From assembly GCF_025698545.1 (NCBI RefSeq), contig NC_068576.1, positions 1,681,501-1,745,500 of the forward strand: 64,000 nucleotides of DNA, in the 5' to 3' direction. The DNA comes from Gossypium raimondii (Eukaryota; Streptophyta; Magnoliopsida; Malvales; Malvaceae). The position numbers and the translations under genes were made by a program. This document shows positions 23,850-35,290 of the stretch, one piece after another (within the stretch, counting starts at the first letter, position 1; every line of letters begins with the position of its first letter). A model generated the notes under the pieces. It had not been told where the DNA came from. It was given only the letters and a program-made list of their open reading frames with translations, and did no database searches.

Positions 23850-24807
23850 ATGTCTAAAGAAATTGTTGATTAGAGTGAGTCAAAAGAGACCCGTGAGAGG
23901 GCTAGAAAAGCTAGTCGATCGAGGGACATACTGTCGATTTTGGAAGGACGGGTAGTCACTCTCGAAGAGTCCATGGGGGACGTCAAGGAGAGGCTCAAGG
24001 AAGTTGAGGAGGGACTCACAGATGGGTTGCAATCAATGAATGAGTAACTCAGGGACTATGTATGAGAGTCTCTCAGTTCCGTTGAGAACAAGCTGACGGG
24101 AAGAGATAATGCCATTGAGGCTATGATGACGACCTTGAAAGAGAAGATTACGAAGTTCAAGGGTGAACTCAAAATCTGCAAAGTTGCTTTGGACAATTGA
24201 GGGTTTGTTACGACACTCAAGCCCAACGTGGATGTTCCCAAGCCCAAAGAATTTCAAGGGGACAAAGTCCGCGAGAGATGTGGACAATTTTCTATGGAGA
24301 ATGGAGTGATACTTCTGTGACAAAGGCATTATGGATGGTACCACTAAGGTAAATATTGCTGCTATATATTTTACTGACGTTTCTTTGTTGTGGTGGTGTC
24401 ATAAGTTCACAGATATGAGACGTGGTAAGACCGAAATTGAGACTTGGGAGGAGTCCTAAAGGGAGTTTAAAGCACAGTTTTACCTAGAGTATGTCAAGGA
24501 TGAAGCTCGAACAAAGTTGTGTTGGCTTACGCAACAAGGCACAGTTAGAGAGTATATGCGAGATCTCAATAAACTCATGCTTCAGATCTCGAATATGGGA
24601 GAGAAAGAGGCGTTCTTTTCCTTTATGGATGGATTGAAGCTATGGACGAAGCAAGAGTTTTAACGCCGAAGAGTTCAAGAGCTTACCAAATCTATAACTA
24701 TAGCAAAATCATTTGTCGAGCTTGTCCCGAAGAAAGACAAGCCTGAGTCTTCCAAGCCCAAATTCAAACCAAGGGGAAATGGCAGGGGAGACAAAGACAA
24801 GCCCTAA
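23850..24807 (+). pseudogene. Decayed LTR retrotransposon gag
   Basis: From ATG 23850 a broken frame reads a coiled-coil start (DILSILEGRVVTLEESMGD, ERLKEVEEGLTDGLQSMNE), then DVPKPKEFQGDKVRE. After frame changes it reads FKAQFYLEYVKDEA-like text, the QGTVREYMRDLNKLMLQISN segment, EAFFSFMDGLKLW, ELTKSITIAKSFVEL, and a basic tail (SKPKFKPRGNGRGDKDKP) with a stop near 24805. This is the retrotransposon gag domain common in plant Gypsy-like elements. There are several in-frame stops (for example after KEIVD and QSMNE) and frameshifts. No zinc knuckle, protease or polymerase follows, so the rest is deleted. Confidence 0.8.
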
Positions 24808-26593
24808 ATCTTAAACTAAACTTTTCAAAAATATTTTTTTACAACACTGTTCAAAAGCGAAGTTCAAAAGCAATACTAGACCAACCCTAATTGGCACATA
24901 GTCAAAAGTGGCTGAGGCTTGAGCTTGTAAAATTAAAGTAAGATATTAAGCAATACTTTTGTACCACAAAGTTATTCTAATTTCTACAAGACAGTGCGTT
25001 AAAGGGACTTGCGTCACATCCTGTTTCTAGAAAGTACTCATAGGGTTCTACTAGCAAATCCATAAAAAGCGACCTCTAACTTCTTTACTTGCATAGACGA
25101 GCTCATCAAAAGTGTTTAGAATCTTCTTTTGCACTTCACTTGTAGATTATAAGCTATTAATCTCGATAAGGATTATAAGCCCATCCTATTTGTTGTAAAA
25201 TTAAGTTTATCAATCAAGTATAGGACTTTATTAGAATAGTTTTTGTCTTGATGTTCTAATTTTTTTAATGCATTAGAATAGTCGACCTTGTTGATGTATT
25301 CACTAATGATAAATCTTGTTAAAGTACCTTTCAATTTTTATGCACATGATTTTTAATAAAAAATATATATTTAATCGATATCAATTATAACAAAGAAGGA
25401 TTTAGACAATATTATTTTTGTTAATTGGTAATAGTCACATACTTTTATAAGATTTACATTTTAACAGTTCGCCGTTGAATTTATCAATATAATTATACTT
25501 ATCATGTATGTACAATTTTGAATCAATACAATATCTCTATAATATCAATCTAAAATATTGTTTATATTAATATATGTATATATATATTTGACCAACAAGT
25601 GATTGGAAAAAGTGGAAGTAGACTTCTTCTCAAGCACTTGAACCAAGCTAGAACCCTAAAGTTTGCATTCGGTTTAGATTTTTTAAACTCTATAAGTTAA
25701 ATCAAGGAGTTGATGTAAAATATTATTTTTTTAAAAATAGAGACCCAAGAATTTTTTTTAAAATTAATTAAAAAATAAAAAAATACAACCAAATACTAAC
25801 ATTTTTAATTAAATCTCTATGGACGTATATATGAAAAAGCACGTGTTGGAAAAATTGGAAAGCGTGCGACTGCTTGCATCATATGTGACTGAATGCTTGT
25901 CTAAGTAGGCACCCAGGAAAAAAATTGTTCCTTAGCATTGCGACACAAGACAACTACCAAACACCCATCAAAGTGGAAAATGCTATTAAAAGGCTACAAT
26001 GGACAAAGGGCAGAGGGCAGGGGCGAGGGGATGCGAAATATATAATCCTCTATTGCTCCATGCCCTACCAAGCTTCACAGTGCTGTTTGGGCTCCACTTT
26101 CATCCTTGCACGTGATTATCTCACCAAAAGTTTGGCACAAACATTACTCCAAAAACATAGTTTATTACGAAGTGTGGATGTATCCTAATTTATAGTGCAC
26201 GTACAATTATTTTCATAAAAATATACATTTACCTACCAAGTTATCTCCACTCTCACGTAAAGTGTTTCAATTCATGAATCTAATATTTTCCAACATAATT
26301 GGTGTCTGTCGTCCTTGCAGAATGTTTTTGCATATTTCGGAAGCATTAAGTATACAAGCAGGGAAATTTCGGTAGTAAAACAGTGAAAGTGAATTCCAGA
26401 AATATACAATGCCATATATATAATATAGTCTATATAGTCCAGTCCGTAGCATTAATATACTTAGCTACAGTAATATCATTTCCCAAGAAACACAATATTG
26501 TCAACATTCTACATTTGGATAAAGCTTTTTTGATGGAAATGGAATTAACCCTATCTAGCTAAGATCTTCCCAGATATTTGCTCCTCCAATTAG
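24808..26593. other. Intergenic and 3' flank of the NAC gene
   Basis: AT-rich, with a TA microsatellite near 25570-25585. No convincing coding signal or RNA gene. The segment closest to 26594 should contain the NAC gene's 3' untranslated region. Confidence 0.4.
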
Positions 26594-27385
26594 CTAGTTG
26601 AATGGCAAGCTTATTTCATCCATATCATCCAAAGATAGAAACACTTCATCCAAGCATGACAGTTGTGTTCCATCATCATCATCATCACCATCATCTTCGT
26701 CTTCACTACAATTTCTTTCATAAACTCGACATACAACCCACTTGCTATAATCCTAACATATCAGAAAAATCAACAGAACAAGTCAATAAATAAAAGACAA
26801 ATAGATCGAGTTGGACGTATTTTATATGTAAAATGTATATTACTACTTTGGAATGTCCTCGGCGTTTGGATGATTTGGTGGAGCTAGAATCAGACTTGGA
26901 AAGACGATACTCCTGCATTATCCAATTGGTTTTGATGGCAGCCGGGCCCTCTCCAATGTAGAAAACCAAATACTTTTTCATACCAACTTTCTTGCTCCTG
27001 CTATTAATAACATCTTCTTCTATTCCCATTGGCTTCCAGTACCCATTGCCGGTAATCCTTTTTTGCGTCCTTCTACTGTAAAAGTACCATTGGTTCCCCT
27101 CACCCAAAGCTTTGCCTATCAAAAACATATTAACTTTAACAAAAAAAAAAAAAAAAAAAACCAAATACTACTACTAGTACGTAATGATCAGTTTATGTAA
27201 AAACATAGTAGATCGATACCATCAAGTTCCCAAGGATCATGGGGATAGAGTTCAAGATCAGGGATGACATCAGGGTGGCAAGGCAACAGGGCAGCCTTGC
27301 GTTGAAGGAAATGAACCACAAGCTCTTCATCAGTTGGACAAAACCTGAATCCTGGAGGAAGATTAACACTGCTATTCTCTCCCAT
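26594..27385 (-). CDS. XND1: NAC transcription factor, XND1 (NAC104)-like
   Basis: Three coding exons, 27220-27385, 26847-27115 and 26594-26740, join in frame to 193 residues. The start is ATG 27383-27385 (MGENSSVNLPPGFRFCPTDE). NAC subdomains in order: LPPGFRFCPTDEELVVHFL (about 9-27), LPCHPDVIPDLELYPHDPWE, GEGNQWYFYSRRTQKRITGN, GYWKPMG, KKYLVFYIGEGP, TNWIMQEYRLS, then WVVCRVYERN in exon 3. The C-terminal tail has an acidic run (about 157-168), LSCLDEVFLSL and ends EISLPFN. This short NAC with the LLPCHPDVIPDL block and LSCLDEVFLSLDD tail is the XND1 signature. XND1 restrains xylem vessel secondary-wall formation and cell death; the tail binds retinoblastoma-related protein in Arabidopsis (literature). 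Exon 3 uses the acceptor TATAGCAAG|TGG. Arabidopsis XND1 is about 210 residues, so length fits. Complete. Confidence 0.93.
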
Positions 27386-30136
27386 CTCTCTCCACTGCAG
27401 TAAAAGAAACAAGAAGAAGAATAGTGAAGAAGAAGGATTTGTAGTGGGGTGATATTTATAGTGTGAGTGGGAGAGGAATTTATTTATTCTGTTTTTTTTT
27501 TTTAAATGACGTGAAAAAAGGAGGTGGGGTTTGATGGAAAAGGACGAATAGGGAAAGGGAAGTTGATGATAATATTTGGTTTGGGTGCTCTCAACTCAAA
27601 GCTCCAAAACACTCCACTAGGCGGGCGGGCGGCGGTTAACGGGACGCATGGCTTCGCCTACTTCCAAGTAACGCTATCTGTTACTACTATTAGTTAATAA
27701 GATATGGAGGTGAAAGAGAAAGAGATTTTTGTCATATGTACTGTTGGTTCATTTTTTAATTTATTAAATGAATGAATGAATATATATGATGGATGTAGGT
27801 GGACCGTCCTCATACATCATGCTTATATCATGCATCTGCTGGCATACACGTGGCACTAATCAATTCGGGGTTTGGTCCTATCCATATATATTACAACTTT
27901 AATGTAGGGCTCATATATTTTCAATATTTTAAACCAAAAATTGCTTCTTCTTCTCCTTCTTCTTTTTTTTAAAATTTGGAAAATAGGTTGATTTTTCTTT
28001 TTCTTTTTTAATTTTTTTAACAATAACATAAAGATTTTATTTATAAATTAGTTTAAAAATTTTTTAAAAATTATACAAAAATGTTATTAAATTGAAAATG
28101 AATTTAGAAGATTGGGTTTTGTTAGAAGTGATTTGATTTTAGATATTAGTCACATCTTTTATTTTAACATCAAGGAATTGCCATTGATCACATATGTAAC
28201 TAAATAACACATTGGGCATACTTTTTCTCTTTCTCACATGCAGCAACCAATATGTTATTATTTTATTCAAAACCTGAGATACAAAAAAGCATAAGTCAGT
28301 GTTAAAAAAGCAAATCAACCCAACCAATTAATTCCTTAATAAGGGAGTTCAAGCTCAACTCAACTTCAATGGGGTCAGAGAAAAAGATAAAGACGGAGAT
28401 TAGTATCTCTACAAATAATGCATCACATAAATGAAAGTGTTTTTTGAAATAGCGATGGGGATTGAATCTTTAAGTTCATGATTGAAGGATGAGGTGAGCA
28501 ACAATCATACCACGCTACACCTCATCATTAATAAATAATATTATCAATTTTTTCCTCAATCAATTACTTGGTTTTTTTTATTTTTTTATTCTCAAATTCA
28601 TATTTGAATAACTTTCAAAAATCAAAAGAAAAAAAATGTTTAGATGATGTACAATATTTTATATATGCAACACTTCTTTGTAGCAAGCATGTAAGAGTGG
28701 GCAGAGCATCCAAATCGTGGGATAGGGTAAGGGTAGGAGTTGAAGTAGATTTTGATAATTGGGGTAGAAGGTAGGAGGTAGAGTTACTAGGGGTTGAATG
28801 TTTTTTTTGTATTTATTTAGTTCATATTTTAATTTTGTGAAAAAAAAAATCTTAAAAATGAAAACACATGTCCCATTAATTATTTTTTATATTTTCCATG
28901 TTCTTTTTATGGTTTATGTTCCGATTTTATATCTGCTCTTCTCCGTAATATCGTTTCTAAGCTTTAAGTTTGTATTCTTCTTTGAGAGTGCAATATACAT
29001 TTATCATTGCACCCAACGTCGGTTTATTACTTATAAGATTTTTACTTTCGATAGTATACCAAATAACAAATCTTAAAATATTAAAACTAGAATTTACATA
29101 TAGGAATGATTTTAGCATGTTAAAAATGATTTAATTAAGGTGAAGTAGAAAGGAGAAAGACGCATATCACATGCATAATATAAGCTTTGGTCCTTAAGTG
29201 CCCCTTTATAAGAAAGCTACGGGTGGGGTTGCAGAAATCAAATCAATATAAAGCGGTGGTTATCCAAACCGATTTCCAAGGGCGTTCACATCTGTTTGGC
29301 AGCGCGGCACTCGCAACGCGCACCCTTTTTTCTACACGCCGTGTGCCAATTGCCAAACTTCATCATATAATCACCAAAGGGTATATATATTATATGTGCT
29401 TATTTGCACTTTTTTTCTAAAAAAAAAAAAAAAAAGTTAATATACGTTTTAGCATTTCAACTTAGTATTTCTTTTGAAAAATTTCACTGTAAGTTGTAAT
29501 CATATATGCTTTTTTTGATACAATGTTTAGAACTACCTATAGTTCCTCCCCAACCTATAAATATGAAGATAATGTGTTTCAACATACTTGAACCCACATC
29601 CTCTTAAATTGATATTTATGATATCCAATTTAGATATATTATACAAATTATCCCAAAGTGCAACTCCATTAAATTTGTTATTGCATAACACTTTCAAGGA
29701 CAAGTGGTCCAATCATATACTGACACACATTGACTTATTGTTTTTAATATAAAAAAATAAAAATAATTAAAGAATTGCATATTCAATCTAAAACTTGTTT
29801 AAGATTTGTAGGTTATTTTATGGAAGTGGTAATAGCCATTTTGTTTTGGCGTTTGGGAAGGATTTGAGTGTTCGTTTAGGGGTTTAGAGTTTATAAGCAC
29901 AATAGGAGAAAGAATATAGCTATGGGTTTTTAGATCAAAGGAATTATGTGTTTCGAATTTAAGGGTTTAGGACAAAAACATTAATAGGTTTTCAAGAATG
30001 TGTTTTGAAAAAAAAGGGGTTTGAAGTGTTTCGTACTAAAATATCTTTGGATTTTTCAATTTTACCTTAATTTCTTTCTTGCAAAACAGGAAGAAACTAT
30101 TGGAGAAGATCACAATCGAGGTGTTCTCGAATTTGG
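27386..30136. other. Intergenic, 5' flank of the NAC gene
   Basis: Immediately upstream (minus-strand sense) is the NAC promoter and leader. Further out the sequence is AT-rich with short low-complexity stretches (poly-T 27491-27504; poly-A 29421-29435). A small GC-richer patch at 29215-29345 does not match anything I recognise. No gene seen. Confidence 0.4.
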
Positions 30137-30401
30137 GATGAGTAATATTTGATTCGACTCGAAAAAACGAATAACAATTTCGAATTTCAAGGTTAACTGA
30201 ATTAAGTTATTCAGTTTTGCCGAGTCAACTCGAATAAGTTTTTTTTTTTTGAGTTTTAATTGAGTTGAATTTTATAATTTGAATAACTTAAATAATAGAT
30301 TGTGTAAATACTCCTTTGGTCCCTCTTAATTTCAAAAAAAAGAGAGCAGATTTGTGTAAATACCCCTTTGGTCCCTCTTAAACTCGAATAACTTGAAAAG
30401 A

Positions 30402-30626
30402 ACCACCAATCCTTATTACCGCCCATCCCCTGCTCCCCTGTCTCTATCGTTCCTGACTATGCTATCCCCGCACTATAAGAATCACCTTACACAACTGCTT
30501 CTCATAATTGCATCAACCATGTTGGAGAAGCAGTCGTGTAAGGTGGTTCTTATGGTGTGGGGGTAGCATAGTCATGAGCAATAGAGATGGGGGAGAAGGG
30601 GATGGGCAGTAATAAGGATTGGTGGT
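30402..30626. repeat. Long near-perfect hairpin (102-bp arms, 21-nt loop)
   Basis: Left arm 30402-30503 and right arm 30525-30626 are reverse complements of equal length with roughly a dozen mismatches and no gaps. The arms start ACCACCAATCCTTATTAC and meet at CTGCTTCTC/GAGAAGCAG around a 21-nt loop. The arms are distinctly GC-richer than their surroundings. Transcribed RNA would fold into an extended stem of the size of young plant MIR genes or inverted-repeat siRNA loci. No evidence of transcription is visible in the sequence. Confidence 0.85.
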
Positions 30627-31186
30627 TTTTATGTTGCAAATAAACAAAAAAAAATGTTTTAGACTAATTACAGAGAAGTCCCTAGCCTTAGTCAAAAGTA
30701 AACAAAAATGACATGTGCCAATCATTGAATGAGCTATTGTACCACGTCAACAATCTGTTAGTAGATTAACGACATTGTTAACAACAATGATCAATACAAA
30801 TAATTATCTTAATTAGAATGATTAAATTGACAAAACAAATTGAAGTGAGAAAAATAAAAAAACACGCTATTTTAGAATGAATTTAAAAACTTATTTTTAT
30901 TCAATAATTATAAAAAAATTTAAATATATGTGATATAAGTTGTAAAAAAAAAGGCTTGAAATGAATAAATGTTAGGTGGTGGATAGAGTGACCATTGCAT
31001 TACCTAAACTATAAGGGTGAATAGTAGGATTTGGGTATTCATCTCTTTCAGGCGCAATGAAAGTTAACTAACTTAGCTCCAATAATACAGCTTAAGATGA
31101 AATTATTCCAACACACAAATTCAAATTTTAGAAAGGAAATTTTTCATAATGTAGAAAAATCTACCTTAAAACAACACCTACACAAC

Positions 31187-31189
<3 letters not shown>

Positions 31190-31232
<43 letters not shown>
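31190..31232. repeat. TA microsatellite
   Basis: About 20 TA units in a row. Confidence 0.95.
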
Positions 31233-31234
<2 letters not shown>

Positions 31235-31705
31235 AAAAACTTAAAATAAAAATTACATTTTCATAGAATATTATCTATCGATGCATATGCGTGTAAAAAT
31301 ACGTGTTTCGAAATGGAGATGATGTAAACATAAAATAATTCAAAATAAAAATACAGAGCGCTTGATTGAATCAAATAGTAAATAAGTAATTTAGTCATAA
31401 GTCCTATTTTATTATTCTTACTTGATTTGAAATATTTTTCAAGAGTCAAGTGAAATTGCTTGGGTTAAACTAAAGTCTTGTTGACAATACAACTAATTTC
31501 GAGATAAATTGAAAACTAATTTTTTTTTTGCTTATTTTCGAATTTGACTTGGACTAAAATGATATTTATACCAATTTGTTATCTAAGTAGTAAAAAATTA
31601 ATTCAACTCAAAACACTGAATTACTGATTCGAAAAATCGAATAACTCGATTCGGTGAACTCTTTATTTTTTAGTTGAATAGAGTTTTGCTCACTCTCATC
31701 TCTCA

Positions 31706-33871
31706 AGAGTGTATTCCAATTTTCAAAATTCTTATTATTTCATAATTAAAGCATGGCTCAAAATTAAGATGTGATCTTCTATATAAATTTCCAAACTTCA
31801 TTCCTAAAGTGAATATAACAGTTTAGAAAGACATTAAGAATGTTTTATAAATGACTTGTAATTAAAACACAATAATACCCAAGGATAGATTCAGCAATTG
31901 TATTAAAAAAATAATAATGTGAATATCTTGACTTACTTTTTAGTATTAAAATGTATTAAAAAAGCAAGTGTATAGAGTGGTAGAAAAATATGGAAGTTGC
32001 TTGTAATTGTAGCCAAATGCAATAACCTCGAAATTCATGAACTTTCCAAAGTTGGTACTAAGATAATATAACCTGGAAAACTTTCATCGCATGTTCCTGG
32101 GAACCATTATGAACATACTTATATATATGATCCTGGGAAGCGTTGAAAGATATGTATTTTTTTGAGTCTCCCTTTGTCTGAAAGAAACATTTCCACATTT
32201 CTAAATGTGGTGTGGTGAAGTGAATTTCACTTCACCAAACATTGGAAACTGGAAACTGGAAAGTGGAAACCATATCATATATTACAAAACAACCACAAAG
32301 CACCAACTTTTAAAAAACAAAAACAAAAAAACAAGCCTAGTACCGACGCCTAGGGAGCCTGCCTGAGTTTTAGCCATTCAATAAGTAATATTATCTATGG
32401 TGTACATATGGACTGCCTACCCCCTATTATTCCTCGCCTGTGCTACTTCTGGTAATCATTAAAACTGAAGTTCAAGTCTAGGAGTTTTTGGTCTCTTGTC
32501 TCACATTCTACTTCTAGGCCTTGTCCATGCTTTAAGCTTAACATATCAAGTTCCAATGGGATTTTGGCTTTAACAAACGCTTCCAATGACACCACTTGGT
32601 CTTATATATAATTCCAAAACCTCCAATGCCTAAACATCAATGATGACCATGTAGAACTAGAAACATCCAACCTATCCAGCAACATATCAAGGGAAGGGTT
32701 TAGTGACATCAATGCCAAGAGGAACAACTCGATCGCTCTTGATTCAAGCATGGATCAGGTACGGCAACAAGGAGATGTTGAGTGTTTCAATGTTCTCTCA
32801 TGGATGTTTTGAGACCCCGCCGCTCTTTGAAATCGGTTCACATTGATCCCACATTGCTGCTAGTTGAGTTCAAGTTATGCTGGTTTCTGTAATTATAAAA
32901 GTTTCCTAACAGGCCTGCATTATGTGCATGGCTGGAGATTTGCAGTTGTTATCACTTCAGCAAGTATTAATATGATTTTCCAAGTGATCATTGGTGCTGT
33001 TCATATCATAAGTAGAAATAGAGATGGAGATGAGATTCTGGGAGACTGGGAAACTGAATATAGAGCTTGGAAATTCCAAGTACTTTAAGCTCTTCTTCAA
33101 GTAGCAATTAAGCAGGTGTCTGATGGTTGTCGTCGAGGAAAGAAAGAATGGGATGGCTGGTGCCCAAACTAAGATAACGTCTATGATTGTCCTCAATGGG
33201 ATTCTAGACAAGCTTTTTGTACCAACTTGGTCTCCTTGAGGGGACACAACAAACTTGGGGACCTACGATACAAAATTCTAAATGGTGTTCCACAAGCATT
33301 GCTATAATGGTTTTACAATTCACATATTGAATTAGAGTTGCTCTTTGAAGCGTTTAGAAAAGGAATACAAAATATCTTGGAAGGTATATACATTCAAGTT
33401 TATATTTTCTTTACTGACAACCTATACATACGAGTTTATATACACTACCAGTCAACTAATTGATGTCACTTCATTGAAAGTTTCTATGACATACATACAC
33501 GTATAGCCTTATTTCAAAGGGGGTGACATCATCTAATTATTGATCATATTTAGATCCTATTCATATTTGAACATATTTTTAATGGACCACTATCAAGATA
33601 AATTGGTTAGTTGACATCAATAATAAATAGTAGCATCATTCTCACATCATAACAATGACTAAAGAAGATACTGTGCTGTCAATAGAGATTAAAAAAATAA
33701 ACAATTCATGAAATATGGTAATAAAGCAAGAACAAAGATAATTCCGAGCTTGCAGAATCAATCTTCCTGGTAAAATAGATAGGGGCAATAGAAACAGAAC
33801 AGACTATTGTATGAACCACTGTTTTGGAAAGCTGATGGCAACTGAGATCCCAAAGTACCCTGATGGTGGTA
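31706..33871. other. Intergenic and 3' flank of the F-box gene
   Basis: AT-rich to about 32600. The stretch 32640-33420 is less AT-rich and contains a 74-codon frame at 32864-33088 (plus) and a 96-codon minus-strand frame at 32957-33247. Neither resembles a known protein, and both are interrupted when extended. It could be an old gene or transposon remnant. 33,700-33,871 should hold the F-box gene's 3' untranslated region. Confidence 0.35.
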
Positions 33872-35290
33872 CTAGATACTAAGGGTCTGACAACTTACTA
33901 GTTCAAAACATCGAGCTGTCCTTGTGGCAACAACCCTCCAAATATCCATGTCTAATCCAGCTGCAGACTCTGCAGACTCAGCATGCATGTCGGAAGAAGC
34001 TGGTGATAGAGAGGTACAATGGTTTCGGACATCAGTCTGCAGGACCAATATATTGTTGTTGGCATCTTTAGTAATCACATGAAGCTTTCCTAGTAAACCA
34101 GCAAGTAAATATGGAGATTCTGAATCCGTAAAGTTAGGAATGGGGACCTCTCCAACTACAAATTTCCAAGCATCATCTTGGTAATCATATACCTTGACCC
34201 TGGCACTTTCAAGAGAACTAGACGGATCAAGCGCATACAACTCGCCATCCACAGTGACACTTAATTTCATTCCTGCCTGTCTTGCAGGCCAACCCTCACC
34301 CATACCCACCGGCATTTCGACCCATGAATTTACCTCTGGATCATATACCTCCCCTCCAACATCAACAAAAAACGGCCAGCAATATAAACTTTGTGGCACA
34401 AACAACCTTCCCCTATATGATGTCAGTCCCGTGGCAATGGGTTTGAGTAGATCAGCCAGAAAGGCAGTGGGTAGAACCTGAGCTTTTGAAAATGGCATGC
34501 TTGGTATTTGAGACCATATACCTGTATGAGAATCAAATACTTCAGCAGACTGAAGTGGGGTTAATCCACCAGGACCCCTGGTAACCCCTCCGACAACATA
34601 GAGCTTATTATTTAGGATGCCAGTCTTACAGTAGGCCCTAGCAGTTAACATTGGACATACTTCACTCCAGGAATTTAGAACTGGATTATACTGCCAAACA
34701 CATCTAAGGGCTGAAGCTCTAGAGAATCCTCCTAACACATAGAGGCATCCGTTAACAGCACCAATTGCACACCCACATGATGGACCGTCCAATGCATCCT
34801 TCCTGACAAGCCATCCCCTTATGACATCAGCAATTTTTATGCTTGAGCCCACCACATTCCACATTCGAAGGCCATTTAAACCTTTCCTGGATTCATCTTC
34901 AGAAGCAACGTTGGGCATTGGAGGGAATCTAAGCCATCTTCTTGACAAAGGGTCCAAGGCATACCACAAAGGCTTTTCTCCTTCATTCTTAGTCAATATA
35001 TAGAGCCATTCCTCTGTTGTTCCAAGCTCTTTCCTAATATTGAAAAGCTCAGAACTCATGATGGAAGCTTTCCAGGATCGAGACACTAACTTCGCATTCA
35101 AGTAATTAATCCTTGGAACTCGAGCAAGAATCTGATAGGATACCTCATCAGGAAGGCAGGGAATCAATCTTGGATTCTCATCACAAAGACATGTTGACAA
35201 CTTCTGCCTCTTGCATGTTTCATTTTGTGAAACCTCTAAGGGCTCACTCGTTCCAGCCCTGGAATAATTTGAACTTAAGAATGCCCCCAT
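33872..35290 (-). CDS. F-box/kelch-repeat protein, At1g22040-like
   Basis: Single uninterrupted coding exon of 472 residues starting at ATG 35288-35290 (MGAFLSSNYSRAGTSEPLEV); the open frame extends a little upstream without a better start. F-box about residues 42-85: LIPCLPDEVSYQILARVPRI, then LVSRSWKASIMSSELF. Kelch repeats follow, with LYVLGGF about 200, NSWSEVCPMLTARAYCKTGI, LYVVGGVTRG, and TGIWSQIPSMPFSKAQVLPT. Further on is the family-specific block YCWPFFVDVGGEVYDPEVNS with WVEMPVGMGEGWPARQAG. Length and this block match Arabidopsis At1g22040 (475 residues). As an F-box protein it should act as the substrate receptor of an SCF ubiquitin ligase; its targets are unknown. A likely non-coding first exon ends at ACTAAG|GTTTTT near 36594, implying a 5'-UTR intron of about 1.2 kb. 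Confidence 0.93.
   Translation of the reverse strand: MGAFLSSNYSRAGTSEPLEVSQNETCKRQKLSTCLCDENPRLIPCLPDEVSYQILARVPRINYLNAKLVSRSWKASIMSSELFNIRKELGTTEEWLYILTKNEGEKPLWYALDPLSRRWLRFPPMPNVASEDESRKGLNGLRMWNVVGSSIKIADVIRGWLVRKDALDGPSCGCAIGAVNGCLYVLGGFSRASALRCVWQYNPVLNSWSEVCPMLTARAYCKTGILNNKLYVVGGVTRGPGGLTPLQSAEVFDSHTGIWSQIPSMPFSKAQVLPTAFLADLLKPIATGLTSYRGRLFVPQSLYCWPFFVDVGGEVYDPEVNSWVEMPVGMGEGWPARQAGMKLSVTVDGELYALDPSSSLESARVKVYDYQDDAWKFVVGEVPIPNFTDSESPYLLAGLLGKLHVITKDANNNILVLQTDVRNHCTSLSPASSDMHAESAESAAGLDMDIWRVVATRTARCFELVSCQTLSI

Larger units (their letters stand above)
30137..31705. mobile_element. Possible non-autonomous hAT-like element
   Basis: The left end reads GGGATGAGTAATATTTGATT then CGACTCGAA, and the reverse complement of the right end reads GATGAGAGTGAGCAAAACTC then TATTCAACT. 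Both belong to the 'GGTGAGCAAAACTCGATTCGACTCG' type of end seen in plant hAT-like repeats, and both sides have further TCGAATAA(C) motifs inward. The body is AT-rich with no transposase. It holds a duplicated TGTGTAAATAC.CCTTTGGTC segment, a long hairpin (30402-30626) and a TA microsatellite. No clear 8-bp target duplication was found, so the boundaries are tentative. Confidence 0.35.

Noticed and set aside
24033-24344. 103-codon minus-strand frame
   Set aside because: Antisense to the decayed gag; no domain.
26671-26688. CAT/ATG trinucleotide run read as a microsatellite or His-rich ORF
   Set aside because: It is the Asp codon run (GAT) of the acidic tail of the NAC protein on the minus strand.
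29187-29420. 77-codon frame with a GC-richer core
   Set aside because: Short, no recognisable domain and no splice partners; noted only as intergenic composition change.
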